In this document: positions 12,511 to 28,500 of the stretch, piece by piece
How positions within the stretch are numbered: position 1 is the stretch's first letter
Layout: each line of letters opens with the position of its first letter
Assembly: GCA_015039365.1 (NCBI GenBank)
Contig: WION01000018.1
Span: 372,001-436,000, forward strand
Length of the DNA stretch: 64,000 nucleotides
Direction: 5' to 3'
Origin: Amanita rubescens
Taxonomy: Eukaryota; Basidiomycota; Agaricomycetes; Agaricales; Amanitaceae
The notes under the pieces: generated by a model
Database searches by the model: none
What the model was told of the DNA's origin: nothing
The model's input: only the letters and a program-made list of their open reading frames with translations
Translations under genes and position numbers: made by a program

Positions 12511-12945
12511 CGTCGTATCTGCAGCAGCACTACAATCCGCAGTAACTCAATACCGCGCCACACACTTATATATGAGCCTCGTCGGCTATCGCCGCGTCGA
12601 AATTCCAGAAGCCAGCTAGTGTGGATTTTGTGGACCCAAGAGAACGGAGAGTTCCATCCATTTCTTTGTGGTGGTCCTTCTCGAGCTTATCTTATCGTCG
12701 TCCAAGTCCACGTGGCACCTGGTCCATAAAAACCGCACCCTCCTCGAACTCGAAGGTGGTAGTGATAGTAAATCGATCTACGACCCCTCCATTTTTCTTT
12801 CAGTCATTTGACTCGAAGCGTTCCAGACTCTCGGAGTCTCGGAGCCGGCGCGACAATAGCTTAGTAGTCACGTGATGACAATGTGTTTATCGCGCCTCGC
12901 GGCTCAGCGTACAAGCCGTCTTTGTTTCTTACCACCATCCCCGCT
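12511..12945. promoter_or_regulatory. Bidirectional promoter region
   Basis: The 435 bp between two head-to-head genes must carry both promoters. It contains CACGTG-like and CACGTGA motifs near 12706 and 12869 but no clear TATA box. Confidence 0.4.
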
Positions 12946-14416
12946 ATGATCTTCAATCTCTTTTCACGAAAGCCACGTCAGTCGCTCGAACAGGCAGAGC
13001 CGGAGCCACAGACACAGCCAGACAATGACCAAGACATGGCTTTCTCGGACCTCCCTCAACAGTTGCCTCCGCCTTCCCCTCCGCCCCCTCAAGTATCCGA
13101 TCCGTCCCCTTTGTACTCTTTGATCCGCTCGGTGCCACCTCAGGTCTTTCACGCATACAGCTTAGACCGACTGGAACTTGAAGCCCCAGAGCCACCATCA
13201 CCGACCACCCTGACAAAATTGACGTCGTTCTTTTCGACCCTTGTGCCTCCGCCCAAGCTCCATTGCGTGAGGTGCCACAAGTCTTTTTTCGGTGTCGAGA
13301 ACACCGATAGAAGCTGTCTTGTCCCCCATGACGACGATAGCGCCGAGGTGGAGCGGATATCACTGAGCAAGGCGAAGGACTTGAACCTCGCGTCTGAATA
13401 TGAAACGCTCTGGGGTTGCTGCGGCCGTACCGTCGAGGGCGACGGTGATATGGGCCCACCCGACGGATGGTGCTATGAGGGAAAACACACGGTATGTCGC
13501 GTGTTGTTGACTGCTCGAAAACACGTTGTTTACATGGTCCCCGCATTAGACCGACATTAAGCGAGCGAGATTCCGCGCGGATTCCACGCCTAACGATGAC
13601 AAATTAGTATCATGTTCGCGTCTTCGGTGTCCTGGCACCCTACTGTCGCCTACCCCCTCATCTGTCACCCATACAACACGTGCTCCGAGAAAGCGGGTGC
13701 GAACGAATGATGAGACGGACGCCGAAGATCCAATGTCACAGACTGACGCAGAAAATGAAAAGAGGGTCAGAAAGCGCAGACGAACGAAAAGCACCTCCTC
13801 TCGCAGGAAGAGCGGTGGGGATGTCGTCCCAGCTGAACCCAAGGATGAAAGCAAGGAAGAAGAGAAGATGGATGTAGATATGCCAGCGCCTACACCTAAA
13901 CCAAGGCGAATGCGAAAGCCCAGAAAATCAATGACAGATGGCAACGATTCATCATCGTCATCGCCTCCATCTACCAAGCAGCGCCCAACGCCCAAATCCA
14001 TCCAGAGACGAAGACCCTCATCGGAAAAACCTGTATCTTCCATCGACTCCTCATTAACACTTACCAACAACGACTTTCATTCTCTCGAATCGAAACGTAG
14101 CACCAGTTCCCTCAAGGGGCATAAACCTACAAGCAGCATTGGCTCCCCTTTCTTTGTAAAGTCAAGTCCAGGCGGGACACGGGTTGTCCAGCGTCTGGCG
14201 TACGTTGATGTCCCAAAACGGCCCCTTTCTCGAATGTCACAGTCGCAGAAAACGGTTATGGACACGGACAAGGAGGAAAATGACCATTGCCCACAAGCAC
14301 AGCCACAATCAGATGCACAGCCACAGACCCGAACACCCGGCGCTACAACGAGGGCAAGAGCAAAGGCTCTCGTCGAAATCGTAGAGACGAGCGTGGATGC
14401 TGAAAGGGTCCAATGA
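12946..14416 (+). CDS. Conserved-type fungal protein with a Cys/His-rich module and a basic disordered tail
   Basis: Two exons (12946-13491, 13550-14416) joined over a 58-bp GTATGT..TAG intron give 470 residues. The first part is Pro-rich (LPPPSPPPPQV) and is followed by a Cys/His module, HCVRCHKSFFG, then WGCCGRTVEGDG and GWCYEGKHT, which could bind zinc. After the intron the protein is highly charged and Ser-rich, with clusters such as KRVRKRRRTKS and PKPRRMRKPRKS that look like nuclear localisation signals, and few hydrophobic blocks apart from RVVQRLAYVDVPKRP. I do not recognise a named family. A nuclear role is inferred from the basic clusters. An upstream in-frame ATG at 12883 exists, but MIFNLFSRKP at 12946 is the better start because the stretch before it has promoter-like sequence. 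Confidence 0.7.
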
Positions 14417-14764
14417 GCCCCTTCACCTTGTCCACTTCGTTATACCATCGCTACCAGAGTTTTTTATTTGTATTTTAGTGCGCTGGATCTCCTTTGCTTC
14501 GTTATCTGCTGGCCAGAGTTATGCTACAAGTACATCCAAACACTGTCCACTATCCTTAATTTTCGTTTGTTATAGTATGCCTCACTCCTTTATTTACCCT
14601 ATCTTATATCTCATGTTGTATAACCATCTCTGAGATTATCTACGTATATCATATCTATGAATACTATATACTCGAAGGCCGAGTCATAGGATCGCACTGG
14701 TCTAGACAATGGAAACTATTTGTATTGATTTGCCGAGGTATGCATTGAACGGCGAGTCCTGTAC
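14417..14764. other. 3' intergenic DNA
   Basis: AT-rich downstream region of the preceding gene and left edge of the decayed DUF4470/MYND copy. No gene is seen. Confidence 0.4.
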
Positions 14765-16173
14765 CTAAATTATGCCTCTTCCAATCTGCCCGTTGACACT
14801 CTTCATTCTCCACGTGATGTTTTCGTGGAATTGTTTCCAATTGCTTTTCAGAGCGAGCGCCACCACTTCATGTAGACTGGAGTAGATCAGGGATATGTCG
14901 CCATACAAGAGGTCCAGAAAGTCATCTCGCACCATGCCCTTCTCGTTGGATGGGAGAAGTATGCGTGTAAAGAATGGACGAGGGTTTTCTTCGCATTAGC
15001 GGCTTGCACACGAGCAAGATATTCAGCAATCCAAGGTGATCGGTCAGATTAGATGTATCGATGATATATGATATCGAACTGTAATGGGGCAGGAAGAGAC
15101 GTGTTTTCCGTGTAGTCTCCACCGTCCAGGACTATGAATTCGAGGTCTAGAATCATGGAGTAAAGTCCGGTGTTGATGAACTTGTTCAATGCTCTGTAAT
15201 AAAGTGCCCAGCAGAAGGCGAGAGAGTCACCAACGAAGAATCTTATTACTTGCGATGATGGTTGAACGTTGATCCTTCACCCGTCTACAGAATGCAAGGC
15301 ACCAATCTGCCTTGACTGACTCTATCAGAGTGTGGGTAGCGATTGCTTTGTTCGGATCAGCACCTTGAAGCGGTGCGAGGGCTTTGGCAAGGTGGAAAGA
15401 TAGAATAGGATCAGTTCCGTAATACAATGGGAAATCTCTACTCACGTCGGCAGAGTAAGCAAACGTAGGATTGATCTGATTTGCTTTCACCGTGGCTAAA
15501 AGTGGTATGATATCTGTCTTCCAATAATGATCAGATTCCGATTGCCCCTATTTTTGAGTTCCATCCAAAGTAGTCCCGCGGAACGGATGAGCGTCAGAAG
15601 AAATCCCGCTATCGGAACCGATGGTCGTATTACTTGCGGAATTCCTTGAGTAGAAGATCTTTCTCGGTTTCCGGTAGGTTATTCGTCTCAAGATCTCTGC
15701 GAGTGAGTGAACAGCGGAAATTCTCAGAAATTTGTCGTATTGGCAACTTTGATGGACGCAGATAGGTCTACAAGTCGTCGACATTGGTTTAGCACCACAT
15801 CTAGGGTGTCGTCGATGAAGAAATGATGATAGAAATTCCACTTTTTTAATTGTTCGGAGGGCAGATCGGCAAGGTGAGCGAAAAGCAAAACATTACGCGC
15901 TAGTCAGAGTTTCAAAAAGAGATAGAGAAGCGCGCAGGGATAACGAACCTAAGACTGCGAGTTCGATGTCCACAGCACGTGAAATCAAGCTTTCTCGACG
16001 CTACCAGATGTGCGGATAATTTGTTTCTGCCCGGATTCTCTGCGTAGATTGTGTACAGAACGCTTCGAACGTCGCCACCGCCGAGCAACAAGATGTCTAC
16101 ACCTTGCGGTGGTACTTCCGATTGCGTGAAGATACTAGGGTCTGTTGGGCCAAACTTCAGCAGGGTGCGCCAT
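14765..16173 (-). pseudogene. Decayed, 3'-truncated copy of the DUF4470/MYND gene family
   Basis: Pieces of the family represented intact at 21050 and 25534 occur in order on the minus strand in several frames. They are an ATG-led start at 16173 followed by VDILLLGGGDVRSVLYTIYA, then FHLAKALAPL and INPTFAYSADV, then IDTSNLTDHLGLLNIL and CKPLM, and finally DDFLDLLYGDISL with WKQFHENITWRM near 14770. Stops and frame changes separate the pieces. Everything C-terminal to about the middle, including the MYND finger, is missing. It lies in opposite orientation to the two intact copies, with cullin-1 and the secreted-protein gene between them, so it is an older or rearranged duplicate. Confidence 0.85.
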
Positions 16174-16334
16174 AGTAGACTGGATAAGTTATTTATATCA
16201 TGGCCGATTCGGTCAAGTTGTATGGCGTTATTTGTACATATTGGGCAACGGCGCGAGCAACGGACAAACGCGGCGTGGACGGCAGCCAGACTAACTCAGC
16301 TGTCCGCTACATTCCCCTTCACCTTATCTGCATC

Positions 16335-19056
<2,722 letters not shown>

Positions 19057-20035
19057 GAAACTCCTGTACTCCACAGACTCTATCGCACTCTTATGCCCGA
19101 TGTATAGTAGTATCACACGTTTCTTTTTTTTCCACACTCATACGCTGGTCTTGCACGCTTACGCATCTCATACCATACCCAAGTCGCTTGTAATAGCATG
19201 AGTCCTCTATCTCACATGGTACCATGTCGGGCGTGGTTCGCGCTTGAGTTTGTTGCGCGGGTAATTGCGGAAATAGAGAAGGGGGGGAGAGTTGCAGTAT
19301 TCCTCCTCTCTATATCTCTGTACCGGGGTACCCTGTGGAGACGAATTCAAATCCAAACTGTACACGTACGGAAGAGTGATGTCATGGGTAATAATACTGC
19401 AAGAACAGGCAAGAACTTCGGAACTGCCGGATATCATACCCCGAATGATGCGGGTCGCTGGTCTGGCTAGGCACCAGTTAAGCTTCAAGTTTGAACAGGT
19501 TTGAACGTATGATATATGATTTCCCGAGGATCTGAGGCGTTTGAGGCCCTCGAATTCCATCAAAATCTGATGAAGCTGAGTGGCATGCCAAGCAGAATTG
19601 GAAATTCGCTGCTATCTCCTGCGTCCGACTCAACATGTTCGTGTTAAGCTCGGGGTGGGAGGTCCGTGTGGTGGTCGACTCCAAACTCTAGAGTGTCATT
19701 GCCTGGTGATGCCTGAGGTGAACGGGATGGCGGATGGCTGTTGATGAGCAGGGACACCACTCGTTGCCCGGGATAAGTATTGATCCTGATATACTCGCGG
19801 GTTTCATGGGCAGCTAAGCCAAGTACCACCCGTATAAAATGGCGCCCCATCCTCAGCTTGGACCTTAGCTGGTCTCCATACACAACCGCTCCAATTCTCC
19901 TTAGAGCTGGTCTCTATACACGACTTCCCTCTCGCTAAAACCTCAGAGCTGCCCTTCTCTTTGTCCAGTCAGTAAGTTTAATTGTTCCAAATACAACGCA
20001 TCACTCATGTTCGTCAACGAAAGGCATCGTCAATT
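19057..20035. other. Intergenic region with the secreted-protein promoter
   Basis: Nothing gene-like is seen between cullin-1 and the next start. A TATAAAA box lies at 19833-19839, about 200 bp before the ATG at 20036, followed by a direct repeat of GAGCTGGTCTC/TAGCTGGTCTC type (around 19866-19915) and a CT-rich stretch. Confidence 0.45.
19833..19839 (+). promoter_or_regulatory. TATA box of the small secreted protein gene
   Basis: A perfect TATAAAA about 200 bp upstream of the start codon and ahead of a pyrimidine-rich stretch. A strong TATA fits a regulated gene. Its spacing to the ATG allows a long 5' leader. Confidence 0.55.
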
Positions 20036-20659
20036 ATGTTGCTCTTGCAAGCGCTACTTTTCTTTCTGCTCAGCATTTCGGTCACGGCGATTCCAGCGCC
20101 TCTTAACCGGAAAGATGGAATCTGGATGTTACAATTCCACCCTGAGCTCAATGGCCAATTTTATATCAAGGTTGAACATGGCCTTTTTTCGAGCATTTAT
20201 CCGGGGGTTCAGAAGACAGAGGTCGCAACGCTCTTCACAAACACTGTGTGGTCACGCGCCACGGAGGTCAGTCTCGTGGTCTACCACATTTTAAAACCTG
20301 ACGTGATGGGCATTTTGTAGCCGTCAACAATGCCCCGCGGTATGCGGTCATTGGATCAGCGGCTGTCTGCGTTTCCTCAGGATAAATTACACACAAATCT
20401 TAAGAAGGAAAGCAACGGGTTACACTTAATAGGGAATCTTGAAGCTCCGGGGGAAAAACCTGGAGAATACGACTTGGGAGCACTTTCGGACAAGTTGAAT
20501 TAGTTACACCTTTAACTCGCTGAGTACTTTACCAGTAGTGCTACTACTACTTCGAAGTTCGTCGAGCAATTGTCGATTGCAAAGGTGCAGCTGAATGATT
20601 TCAATGAAGCAACGTTTAATAGGATAACGTCAACTGTCACGGTGACATACTCACGCTAA
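20036..20659 (+). CDS. Small secreted protein, unknown function
   Basis: Three exons (20036-20266, 20321-20493, 20536-20659) give 175 residues. The N-terminus MLLLQALLFFLLSISVTAI is a clear signal peptide with likely cleavage after the TAIPA region. The mature protein has no Cys and ends NRITSTVTVTYSR. Introns are 54 bp (GTCAGT..TAG) and 42 bp (GTTGAA..CAG). The second donor is weak; without it the protein would stop at KLN, residue 137, so both forms are possible. A TATA box lies 200 bp upstream. Size and signal suit an effector-like or matrix protein, but no family is recognised. It sits between cullin-1 and the DUF4470/MYND pair. Confidence 0.6.
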
Positions 20660-21049
20660 GCTTTACCTTCCAAATTTCATCCCTCCCTGCGCGGATCGCA
20701 TTCTGGCGTAGTGACATTAGCAAAATCCGTCCATTTAAGTTTGAAGGGAAAGCTGGAGTCTCAAGGCGTACGAAAAGTTCAACTTGACGGCGTATGCTCG
20801 TTCTTCTGCCTCGTGTAACGTGTTTTGGTGCTGGCTCCAGGGCCCAACATTGAACTTACATAAAAAACAGTCAAACCTCACTAGGCCTCATGTGCGGTCC
20901 TATAAGTACTGCTGCGCATTGCGCCATGCTGCACCCCTCTTCCACTCTGGTGCGCTCCGCAAAAACGAAGCCTCCTTCAAGCCTCAGAATAAGAAATCCT
21001 CACTAGCGTCATAAAAAGCTTCGCCTCTCGTTCCTGATACGACCAAACG
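20660..21049. promoter_or_regulatory. Upstream region of the first DUF4470/MYND gene
   Basis: Contains a TATAAG element at 20901. A block around 20876-20950 (CCTCATGTGCG..AAGTACTGCTGCG) recurs upstream of the second copy at about 25373-25410, so the promoter was duplicated with the gene. Confidence 0.5.
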
Positions 21050-24000
21050 ATGGCACATCTCACCGTTTGGACAAAGACAATATTCTTTTATGCAATTGGC
21101 AACACACCCGCAGTGTGTCTTACAAGCGAACTGCCTCCCGAGCAATCTGCGGATATCTTATTGCTGGGTTGCGGAGATGTTAGAAATATAATGTACACCG
21201 TGTACGCTGATTTAGGCGGTCGTAAGTGGCAATCCTTTGCATACGATGATTTCTCAGTTACACGTTTTATTCAGCATCGAGACCTCTCGATTTCACGTGT
21301 TGCGATATCGATCCAGCCATATTAGGTCCGTCATTTTTGCTCGACAGTTGTGGTTGTGTGAGAACTCACCCCCGCGTTAGCTCGAAACATTTTGCTCTAC
21401 ACGCTCCTCGCCGACTTTCCACCAGAACAGGATGATGAATACCTTCAGAAAATATGGAATTTCTACTATCACTTTTTCATCGACAAAGGGACGCTTGACA
21501 TGATATTGAAGCAATGCCAGGCCCTTGTCGATTTGTCGCCTGACATTACCACATGGAATAACAGCAAATACGGCTTCCTCCGATTTTCGTCCCTGCATTC
21601 ACTATCTACGATTCGTAAGCACTGGACCTTGTATATCGGGACAAAGGACTTTTCAAAGAGCGAAATGGATTCGCTGCGTGCCGAATTCCGCAAAGGCAGC
21701 CGCGTCAAGGGTAGTGATGGCGCTACTCTTCAAGGATTTCCGTTAACTTCATTACGTTCTGCCGGTCCGCTTTGGAAGGAATTGGCGGATATTGGACCAA
21801 AGCAATCTCGACGTTATTGGGAGACCGGTGTCACGTTTGATGAACAGGACAAATTGGCCAAGGCGAATGAAATCAATCCTACATTCGCATTCTCTGCTAT
21901 GGGAAAGGGGTTTGCACTTCACTACGGATCCGATCCTGTTCTGCCTTTCCACCTCGCGAAAATCCTCGCCCCGATTAGCGGCTCAGGGTCGGATGAAACC
22001 GTCACCATTTCTAGTCTTATTAAGGGCGCTATGGAAGAATTCAAATCCTGGTGCCTTGCTTTCCGTGAGCGCACGAAGAAACGCGCCTCCCTGGTGATCA
22101 GGTTTCTCGTTGGCGACGTTATCTCAGTCTGCCGCGCGTTACATTATTGCGCAGTCAATTCCTCTGTTGATCCTGGATTGTACACTGCGCCCTGGAGTAC
22201 TACCTTGATGAAGCTGGATGGAGGCGATTACGTTGAAAGCGCTTCGAATCGTGCACCTCTGCAATTCGACGTTATCGACACATCCAATCTCACGGATCAC
22301 TTTGGCTTGTTAAATATTCTGGTTCCCTGCAAGCCTTTGATGCAGACGAGACCTTCATCTGTCATATTCACCAACGCGTTACTCTCCGATGATGATGATG
22401 GCATGGCTCGAGATGGTTTTTTCGAATTATTATGCGGCGATCTGTCCGTGCTGTCCATGATTCTCGACCTGATTCCAGTTTCTTACATCTCGAACTTGAC
22501 AAGCCACTGTGGCGCCCACGAGATGCTATTACGAGTCTCAGATTCTTCTCACAAGCAGTTTCACAAACATATCGCCTGGAGGATCGGGACTGTATCTGAC
22601 TCGACAGCTATTGGAGAGAGCGCAGAGTTGGATCAACGTTTAAAGTTTGATGAAGAACAGCTTGCGGACTTTGTCTCTGGTGTCTACCAGAACATGTTTT
22701 CCAGCGAGGACCTCGCTTCTATGCTTCAACCGGGCCGTTCGCATCGGGGCATCAACAAGTTAACGAAGCCAACCCATTACAGCAGGTTTACTCTTGCGTA
22801 TATCTTACGAGTTGTGAAAGACAAAGCCGATGTGAACTGGGACCGTTTTATGGGTCGTTTATATTCCCTTATCGCCGACGATCGGAGCCTTATTTTTGGA
22901 TCCAATAACCTTCAAGATCTATTTTGCAGCCTTCATCTTCTTGACGTGTACAGTTTCCCCCCATTTTCGCCCCACTTCAATGCAAACGTAAATGAGGGTC
23001 CTTTGGCGAGGTGGACAAGTGTACCACCTGTCGTTTGCATAAGTTTCCAGGTCCCGAGGAAGAGCTTTGATATACTCGAAAAGTTCAGTGCGAAACAGAT
23101 TGGGGTTCCCGTCCTAATTTGCACCCTCAAGTCCCCCTCTGCTTATAACGTTTTCCCCACATATCAATCTTTCTGGGGAAACGTAAAGGCCGAGTACGGC
23201 AAGAATTCCTCTCAAGAACCCAAGGTTACTTTTGAAGAGGATCTCGAAGGAATTCGAGGCTCGTCTTCTGCCGTTTTCACTTTCTATGTCCCCGCTTGGA
23301 TTTTAGGCGCAAATGGACAGCAAGAAGTGACCTTAGCAGTTCTAAGCAGCCTATACACTGTGAAGACGCTTTCTCCAGTCTTAGGACCCTACCTGACGCT
23401 GTTCTCCGCGGAACTTACTAATCGGAGACATGTTCATATCACCCAGGAGCGGCCGGGAAACCCTGGTGAACTCCAAAAGCTGCGAAATCTATCGTTCTCT
23501 CGGCCCACGGCGCAAGAAATGCAACCATTACGTAACCCGGTCAAGATCACTTTGGATAGCGCCGGTTGCAAAGTTGCATTCCTCACGGGACGCGCCAACG
23601 TTCAAGACGTGAACGCAAAAGCTTCCCTGGCTAACGGGGCCGCTGTCTCCGTTAATCAAATCTCACCACGAGTCGTGCAAATCTCTATCGGAAGTCATTT
23701 ACAGAACATTGTATATCCGTTCCCTGTAAATTCAACAGATTCTAAAAGCCGAATCGCAAGGAAATCGTCTTACGTCGAAGTAAGTGCACGTGTGAACGTT
23801 TTACGAATCGACTTATTTAACATCACTACAGATTGACGTAAGGATCTCGGGCCCTCTGGAAAAACTTGGAATGTCGCTCAAGCCGTTCCCCGTCATACAA
23901 CAAGACAAGACACTGAGCCTGTGGAACATTCACTACGTAGACCTGGAACGGCTCCCAGTACTCGATCTCTCCTCTCCAGACAGACTTTCGTTTTTGCCGA

Positions 24001-24812
24001 TTCACATCGTCTTGTCTTATTCTGATCGTGAACGCCGCCTTTGCAAAGCTCAAAGCGGGAGCACGCTCAAGACATCGGACCTAGACGTTATCACGCGTGT
24101 GAAGCAGAGCATTCACCACCTGATTCTCATCGGTTGCGGCTTGGAAAAAGGAAAGCATTCTGTTTTCGGCCTGACGGATCCCGAGAACGGAGATATCTAC
24201 ACCTTGATCTTCGTCAACGGTGTGTGCCTAGACTTGGCATCTCATACGGTGGTAGTAGATGCTTGCTTTCTTCCTCTGGCCGGGGATCTCGTGTCGCGTC
24301 TTTCCAATGCTATCGGAACGTTGGGCGACGGAACAGGCTTGATGCGGGTGCTTACTGAACCCGACGAAGTGAAGGCGTGGAAACATCTTCTCCCCGCATT
24401 CACCGAGCGGTGCCGCAAGTGGTCTCATACCGCTAATTGCGAGTATCTTTCAAGAGGCGTCCCTGTCTCGGAAGAGATTGCTCAATCTCCATTGTGCAGC
24501 TGCGGTCGGGGTAAAAACCTTGGAGCGTTTAGTCAAAAGAAGAATTGGGAGGAATTTGTGCCCTATGTTACACGCGCTGCGATCAGCCCTCTCTTTCCGG
24601 TGTCCTTCATCGATAGCGTTGGTGCGGACCTGATGGATGCGTTCCAAAGCGGCCGTGAGGTTCAGAAGGATAAAAACGCATGTGCCAAATGCCATGGCCC
24701 TGGAAAACCCAAGTTGTTGTTATGCGGTGCTTGCAGGGACGCTAGTTACTGTTCTACCAGTTGCCAAAAGGCAGATTGGAAGGTTCACAAGCAGTCTTGT
24801 AAAAAGGTTTGA
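21050..24812 (+). CDS. DUF4470-type/MYND zinc-finger protein, tandem copy A
   Basis: Four exons (21050-21221, 21275-21325, 21381-23779, 23832-24812) give 1200 residues. The N-terminal part has ADILLLGCGDVRN followed by RPLDFTCCDIDPAIL and ARNILLYTLL, the pattern I associate with DUF4470, the domain also found in dynein arm assembly factor 3. A central block, DTSNLTDHFGLLNIL, is shared by all copies. The C-terminus is a MYND finger with CAKCHGPGKPK, CGACRDASYCSTSC and HKQSC, a protein-protein interaction module. Phases are conserved with copy B, which follows in the same orientation after 721 bp. MYND/DUF4470 proteins are abundant in mushrooms and their function is unknown. Domain calls are by eye. 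Confidence 0.85.
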
Positions 24813-25533
24813 AATAGACAAATACGTAGCGTAGTCAACGGCTGGGCCCGTTGGCAAGTGTTGTACAGTTAATCCGAACGTCTTCTTGTTGTTGTCACCG
24901 TGACATGTGACAGTTCAAAGATTTGGAGGTTCGTATGATAGTGATACAGCATTACATTAACCAGGAGATGCGCAACAATTGATTCGGGGCAGTGAAGATA
25001 CGAATGGATCGGCGCCAGGCCCGTACAACGAACAATGGGATCTAGCATCCTCTAGGAGGGGTCTTCGAGTCATCCTAACGGGCCGTACGCCAATACTTGC
25101 CCACACCTTAAGCTTTATTTAAGCTCTGACGCTACTAGTGAGTATTTACTCATCCCTTCCCATCACGAGTTGACTAACATTTACAAGGTTGCAGGGAGGT
25201 TCGGAATTTCAATATATTCAAGACGGTTGCTGAGCTTGGGAAATTCATGACGGCGTTATACAGCAAATTCGATGCTTCGTTCTATTGCCTCATGTTTTTA
25301 TATATAAGCCCGAGGGACACGTTCAACCCCCAAAACAGTGCCGTGTGCTTCTCCATGAACCTAAAATGACAAAACCTCATGTGCGCGCTGACAAGTACTG
25401 CTGCGGATTCAAGTTAAACGTCCCTGTGTCGTACTGCCCTCCTCTTACGCCTTCAAGCCACTACAGTAGAAGTCTCAAAACCCCATTGCCATCATAAACA
25501 GCTTCAGCTCCCATTCCTGATTCGACCGGGACA
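24813..25533. other. Spacer between the tandem DUF4470/MYND genes
   Basis: No coding sequence is seen. The 3' flank (GTCAACGGCTGGG..GGCAAGTGTTGTACAGT near 24835) is repeated after copy B near 29238, which marks the duplication unit as gene plus flanks. A TATATAAG at 25301 precedes copy B. Confidence 0.5.
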
Positions 25534-28500
25534 ATGGCTCATCTCGTCCTTTGGCCAAAGACCATCTTCTTTTATCCGATTGGCAACACAACAGCGGTGT
25601 GCCTTACAAGCGAGCTGCCACCAGAGCAACCTGCGGACATCTTATTGCTTGGTTGTGGCGACGTTAGAAACGTATTGTATACCGCATACGCTGATTTGGG
25701 CGCACGTGAGTGGCGATCTTTTGCGTCTTATGATTTCGTAGCAAAAAGTTTTATTCAGCATTGAGGCCCCTCGACTTCACGTGTTGTGATATTGATCCAG
25801 CCATATTAGGTCTGTCAGCTTTGCTCGACGGTTGTGTTGAAGAACTTATTCCCGTATTAGCTCGAAATATTCTACTTTATACGCTTCTCGCCGATCTCCC
25901 ATCGGAGCGGATCGATGAATACGTCCAGGGAATATGGAATTTTTACTATCACTTCTTCGTCGATCGAGGGACGCTTGACATGCTTTTGAAACAATGTCGG
26001 ATTCTCGTGGACCTATCTCCTGACATCGCCACATGGAATAATAGCAAATACGGCACCTTTCTCCGATTTTCATCCCTGCATTCGTTGTCTACGATTCGTA
26101 AGCAATGGGTGTTATATCTCGGGACAAAGGACTTTTCAAAGGATGAAATGGATTCGTTACGTGCCGAGTTCCGCGAGTGCAGCCGCGCCAAGGATAGTAG
26201 TGGCGCTGACATTGGAGTTAACATGGTTTCATTACGCTCTGCCGGTCCGCTTTGGAATGATATGACGGATATTGGACCAAAGCAATTTCGACGTTATTGG
26301 GAGACGGGCGTTACCTTTGATGAACAGGACAAAGTGGCCAAGGCGAATGAAATCAATCCTACATTCGCATACTCTGTTATGGGAAAAGGGTTCGCACTCC
26401 ATTACGGATCCGATCCTATTCTTTCTTTCCACCTCGCGGAAACCTTTGCACGGTCGAATAAAAGCGTCACTATCTCCGGTCTCGTCAAGGGTGCAGTCGG
26501 AGAATTCAAATCATGGTGCATCGCTTTCAATAAACGTCTAGGGGAGCGATGCTCCCTGACGATCAGGTTTTTGGTTGGTGATGTTATCGCATGCTGTCGC
26601 GCATTACATCATTGCGCGACCAATTCCTCCGTTTATCCTGGATTGTATGCTGGGCCTTGGAGCTCTGCCTTGATGAAGTTGGATGGAGGTGATTACGTAG
26701 AAAGCACCTCGAACCGTGCGCCTCTGCAATTTGATGTCATCGACACATCTAATCTCACGGATCACATGGGCTTGTTAAATATCCTAATTCCTTGCAGGCC
26801 TTTGATGCAGACCAAACCCTCATCTATCATTTTCACCAACACATTACGCCCCTCCTACAAGGACGATATGACTCGAGATGGCTTCCTCGCATTGTTATGC
26901 GGAGATATATCTGTGCTGTCCATGATTCTCGACCTAGTTCCAGTTCCTTACCTGTCAAACTTTACAAGCCACTCCAATGTCCACGAAATAATTTCTTCTT
27001 GGCAACAATTTCACGAACATATGTCCTGGAGGATCGGGTCTTTATCTGACTCGATAGCTGTCAGGGAAAAGGCTCAATCCGGCAGGCGCTTAAAGTTTGA
27101 TGAACGACAACTCGCGGTCTTTTTTCACGGGGTTTACTTGAAGATGTTCTCCGACGAAAACGCGGGCGCCCTGTTTCCCTTTTCATTGCAGAGCATGGAG
27201 AAGTTTACATTACTCCACTACAGCAGGTTCACTTTTGCCTATGTTTTACGACTTATGAAGGACAGAGTTGATGTCAACTGGGAAGATTTCATGGATCATT
27301 TACACAACCTTATCTTCTGTGATCGTAAGCTTGTTCTGGGATCTAACAACCTCCAAGACCTATTTTGTAACCTTCACCTTCTTGACGTGATTTCTTTTCA
27401 TCCCTTTACGCCAGAAATTTATGCAGACGTAAAAGATGGGCCTTTGAAGAAGTGGGAAAATGTACCCCCTGTCGTTTGCATAACTCTCCAGGTCCCGAGG
27501 AGGAGCTTTGATATACTCGAAAAGTACAAAGCGAACGAGGTCGGAACTCCGATCCTATATTGCTCTCTCATGGGGCCTGCTCATAACTATTTCCAACACT
27601 ATCAATCTTTCTGGGGAAAGATAAAAGCTGAATATAGCAAGGACTCTCAAGAACCTAAGGTTACTTTTGAAGAAGATCCCGAAGGTTTTCGAGGTTCATC
27701 TCCTGCCATTTTCACATTCTATGCCCCTTCTTGGATTCTGGGAATTGAGGGATCTCACTGGAAAGCGACCGTAGCAATTCGTTGCAATCCACTTCTGGCG
27801 CTCCAGCTTGCTATGGACTTAGGACCCTACCTGAATCTGTTCTCTGCGGATATTACGAATCGAAGGCACGTTCATATTACCTCTGAGCGTCCCGGAAATC
27901 CTGGTGAACTCCAAAAGCTGCGAAATCTATCGTTCTTTCGGCCCACGGCTCAAGAAGTGCAACCATTATGTGACCCGGTCAAGATCACTTTGGATAGCAG
28001 AGTGACATGCCTCACGGGACGCGCCAACATTCAGGACATGAAAGCAAAAGCTTCCTTGGCTAACGGGGCTACTGTCTCCGTTAGTCAAATTTCACCCCGA
28101 GTCGTGCAAATCTCTATCGGAAGTCATTCACAGAACGTTGTATATCCGTTTTCCATCGATTCGACGAATTCTAAAACTCGAATCGCAAGAAAGTCATCTT
28201 ACGTCGAAGTAAGTGCACGCGTGCATCTTTTACGAAGAAATTTAATACTATTATAGATTGACGTCAAGATTTCGGGCCCTCTGGAAAAACTTGGAATCTC
28301 GCTCAAGCCGTTCCCCATCATACAGCAAGACAAGACCCTGAGCTTATGGAACATTCACTACGTAGACCTGGAACGGCTTCCAGTACTCGATCTCTCTTCT
28401 CCAGATAGACTTTCGTTTTTGCCGATTCACATCGGCATGTCTTATTCTGATCGTGAACGCCACCTTTGCAAAGCTGAAAACGAGGGTACGCTCACCGCTT

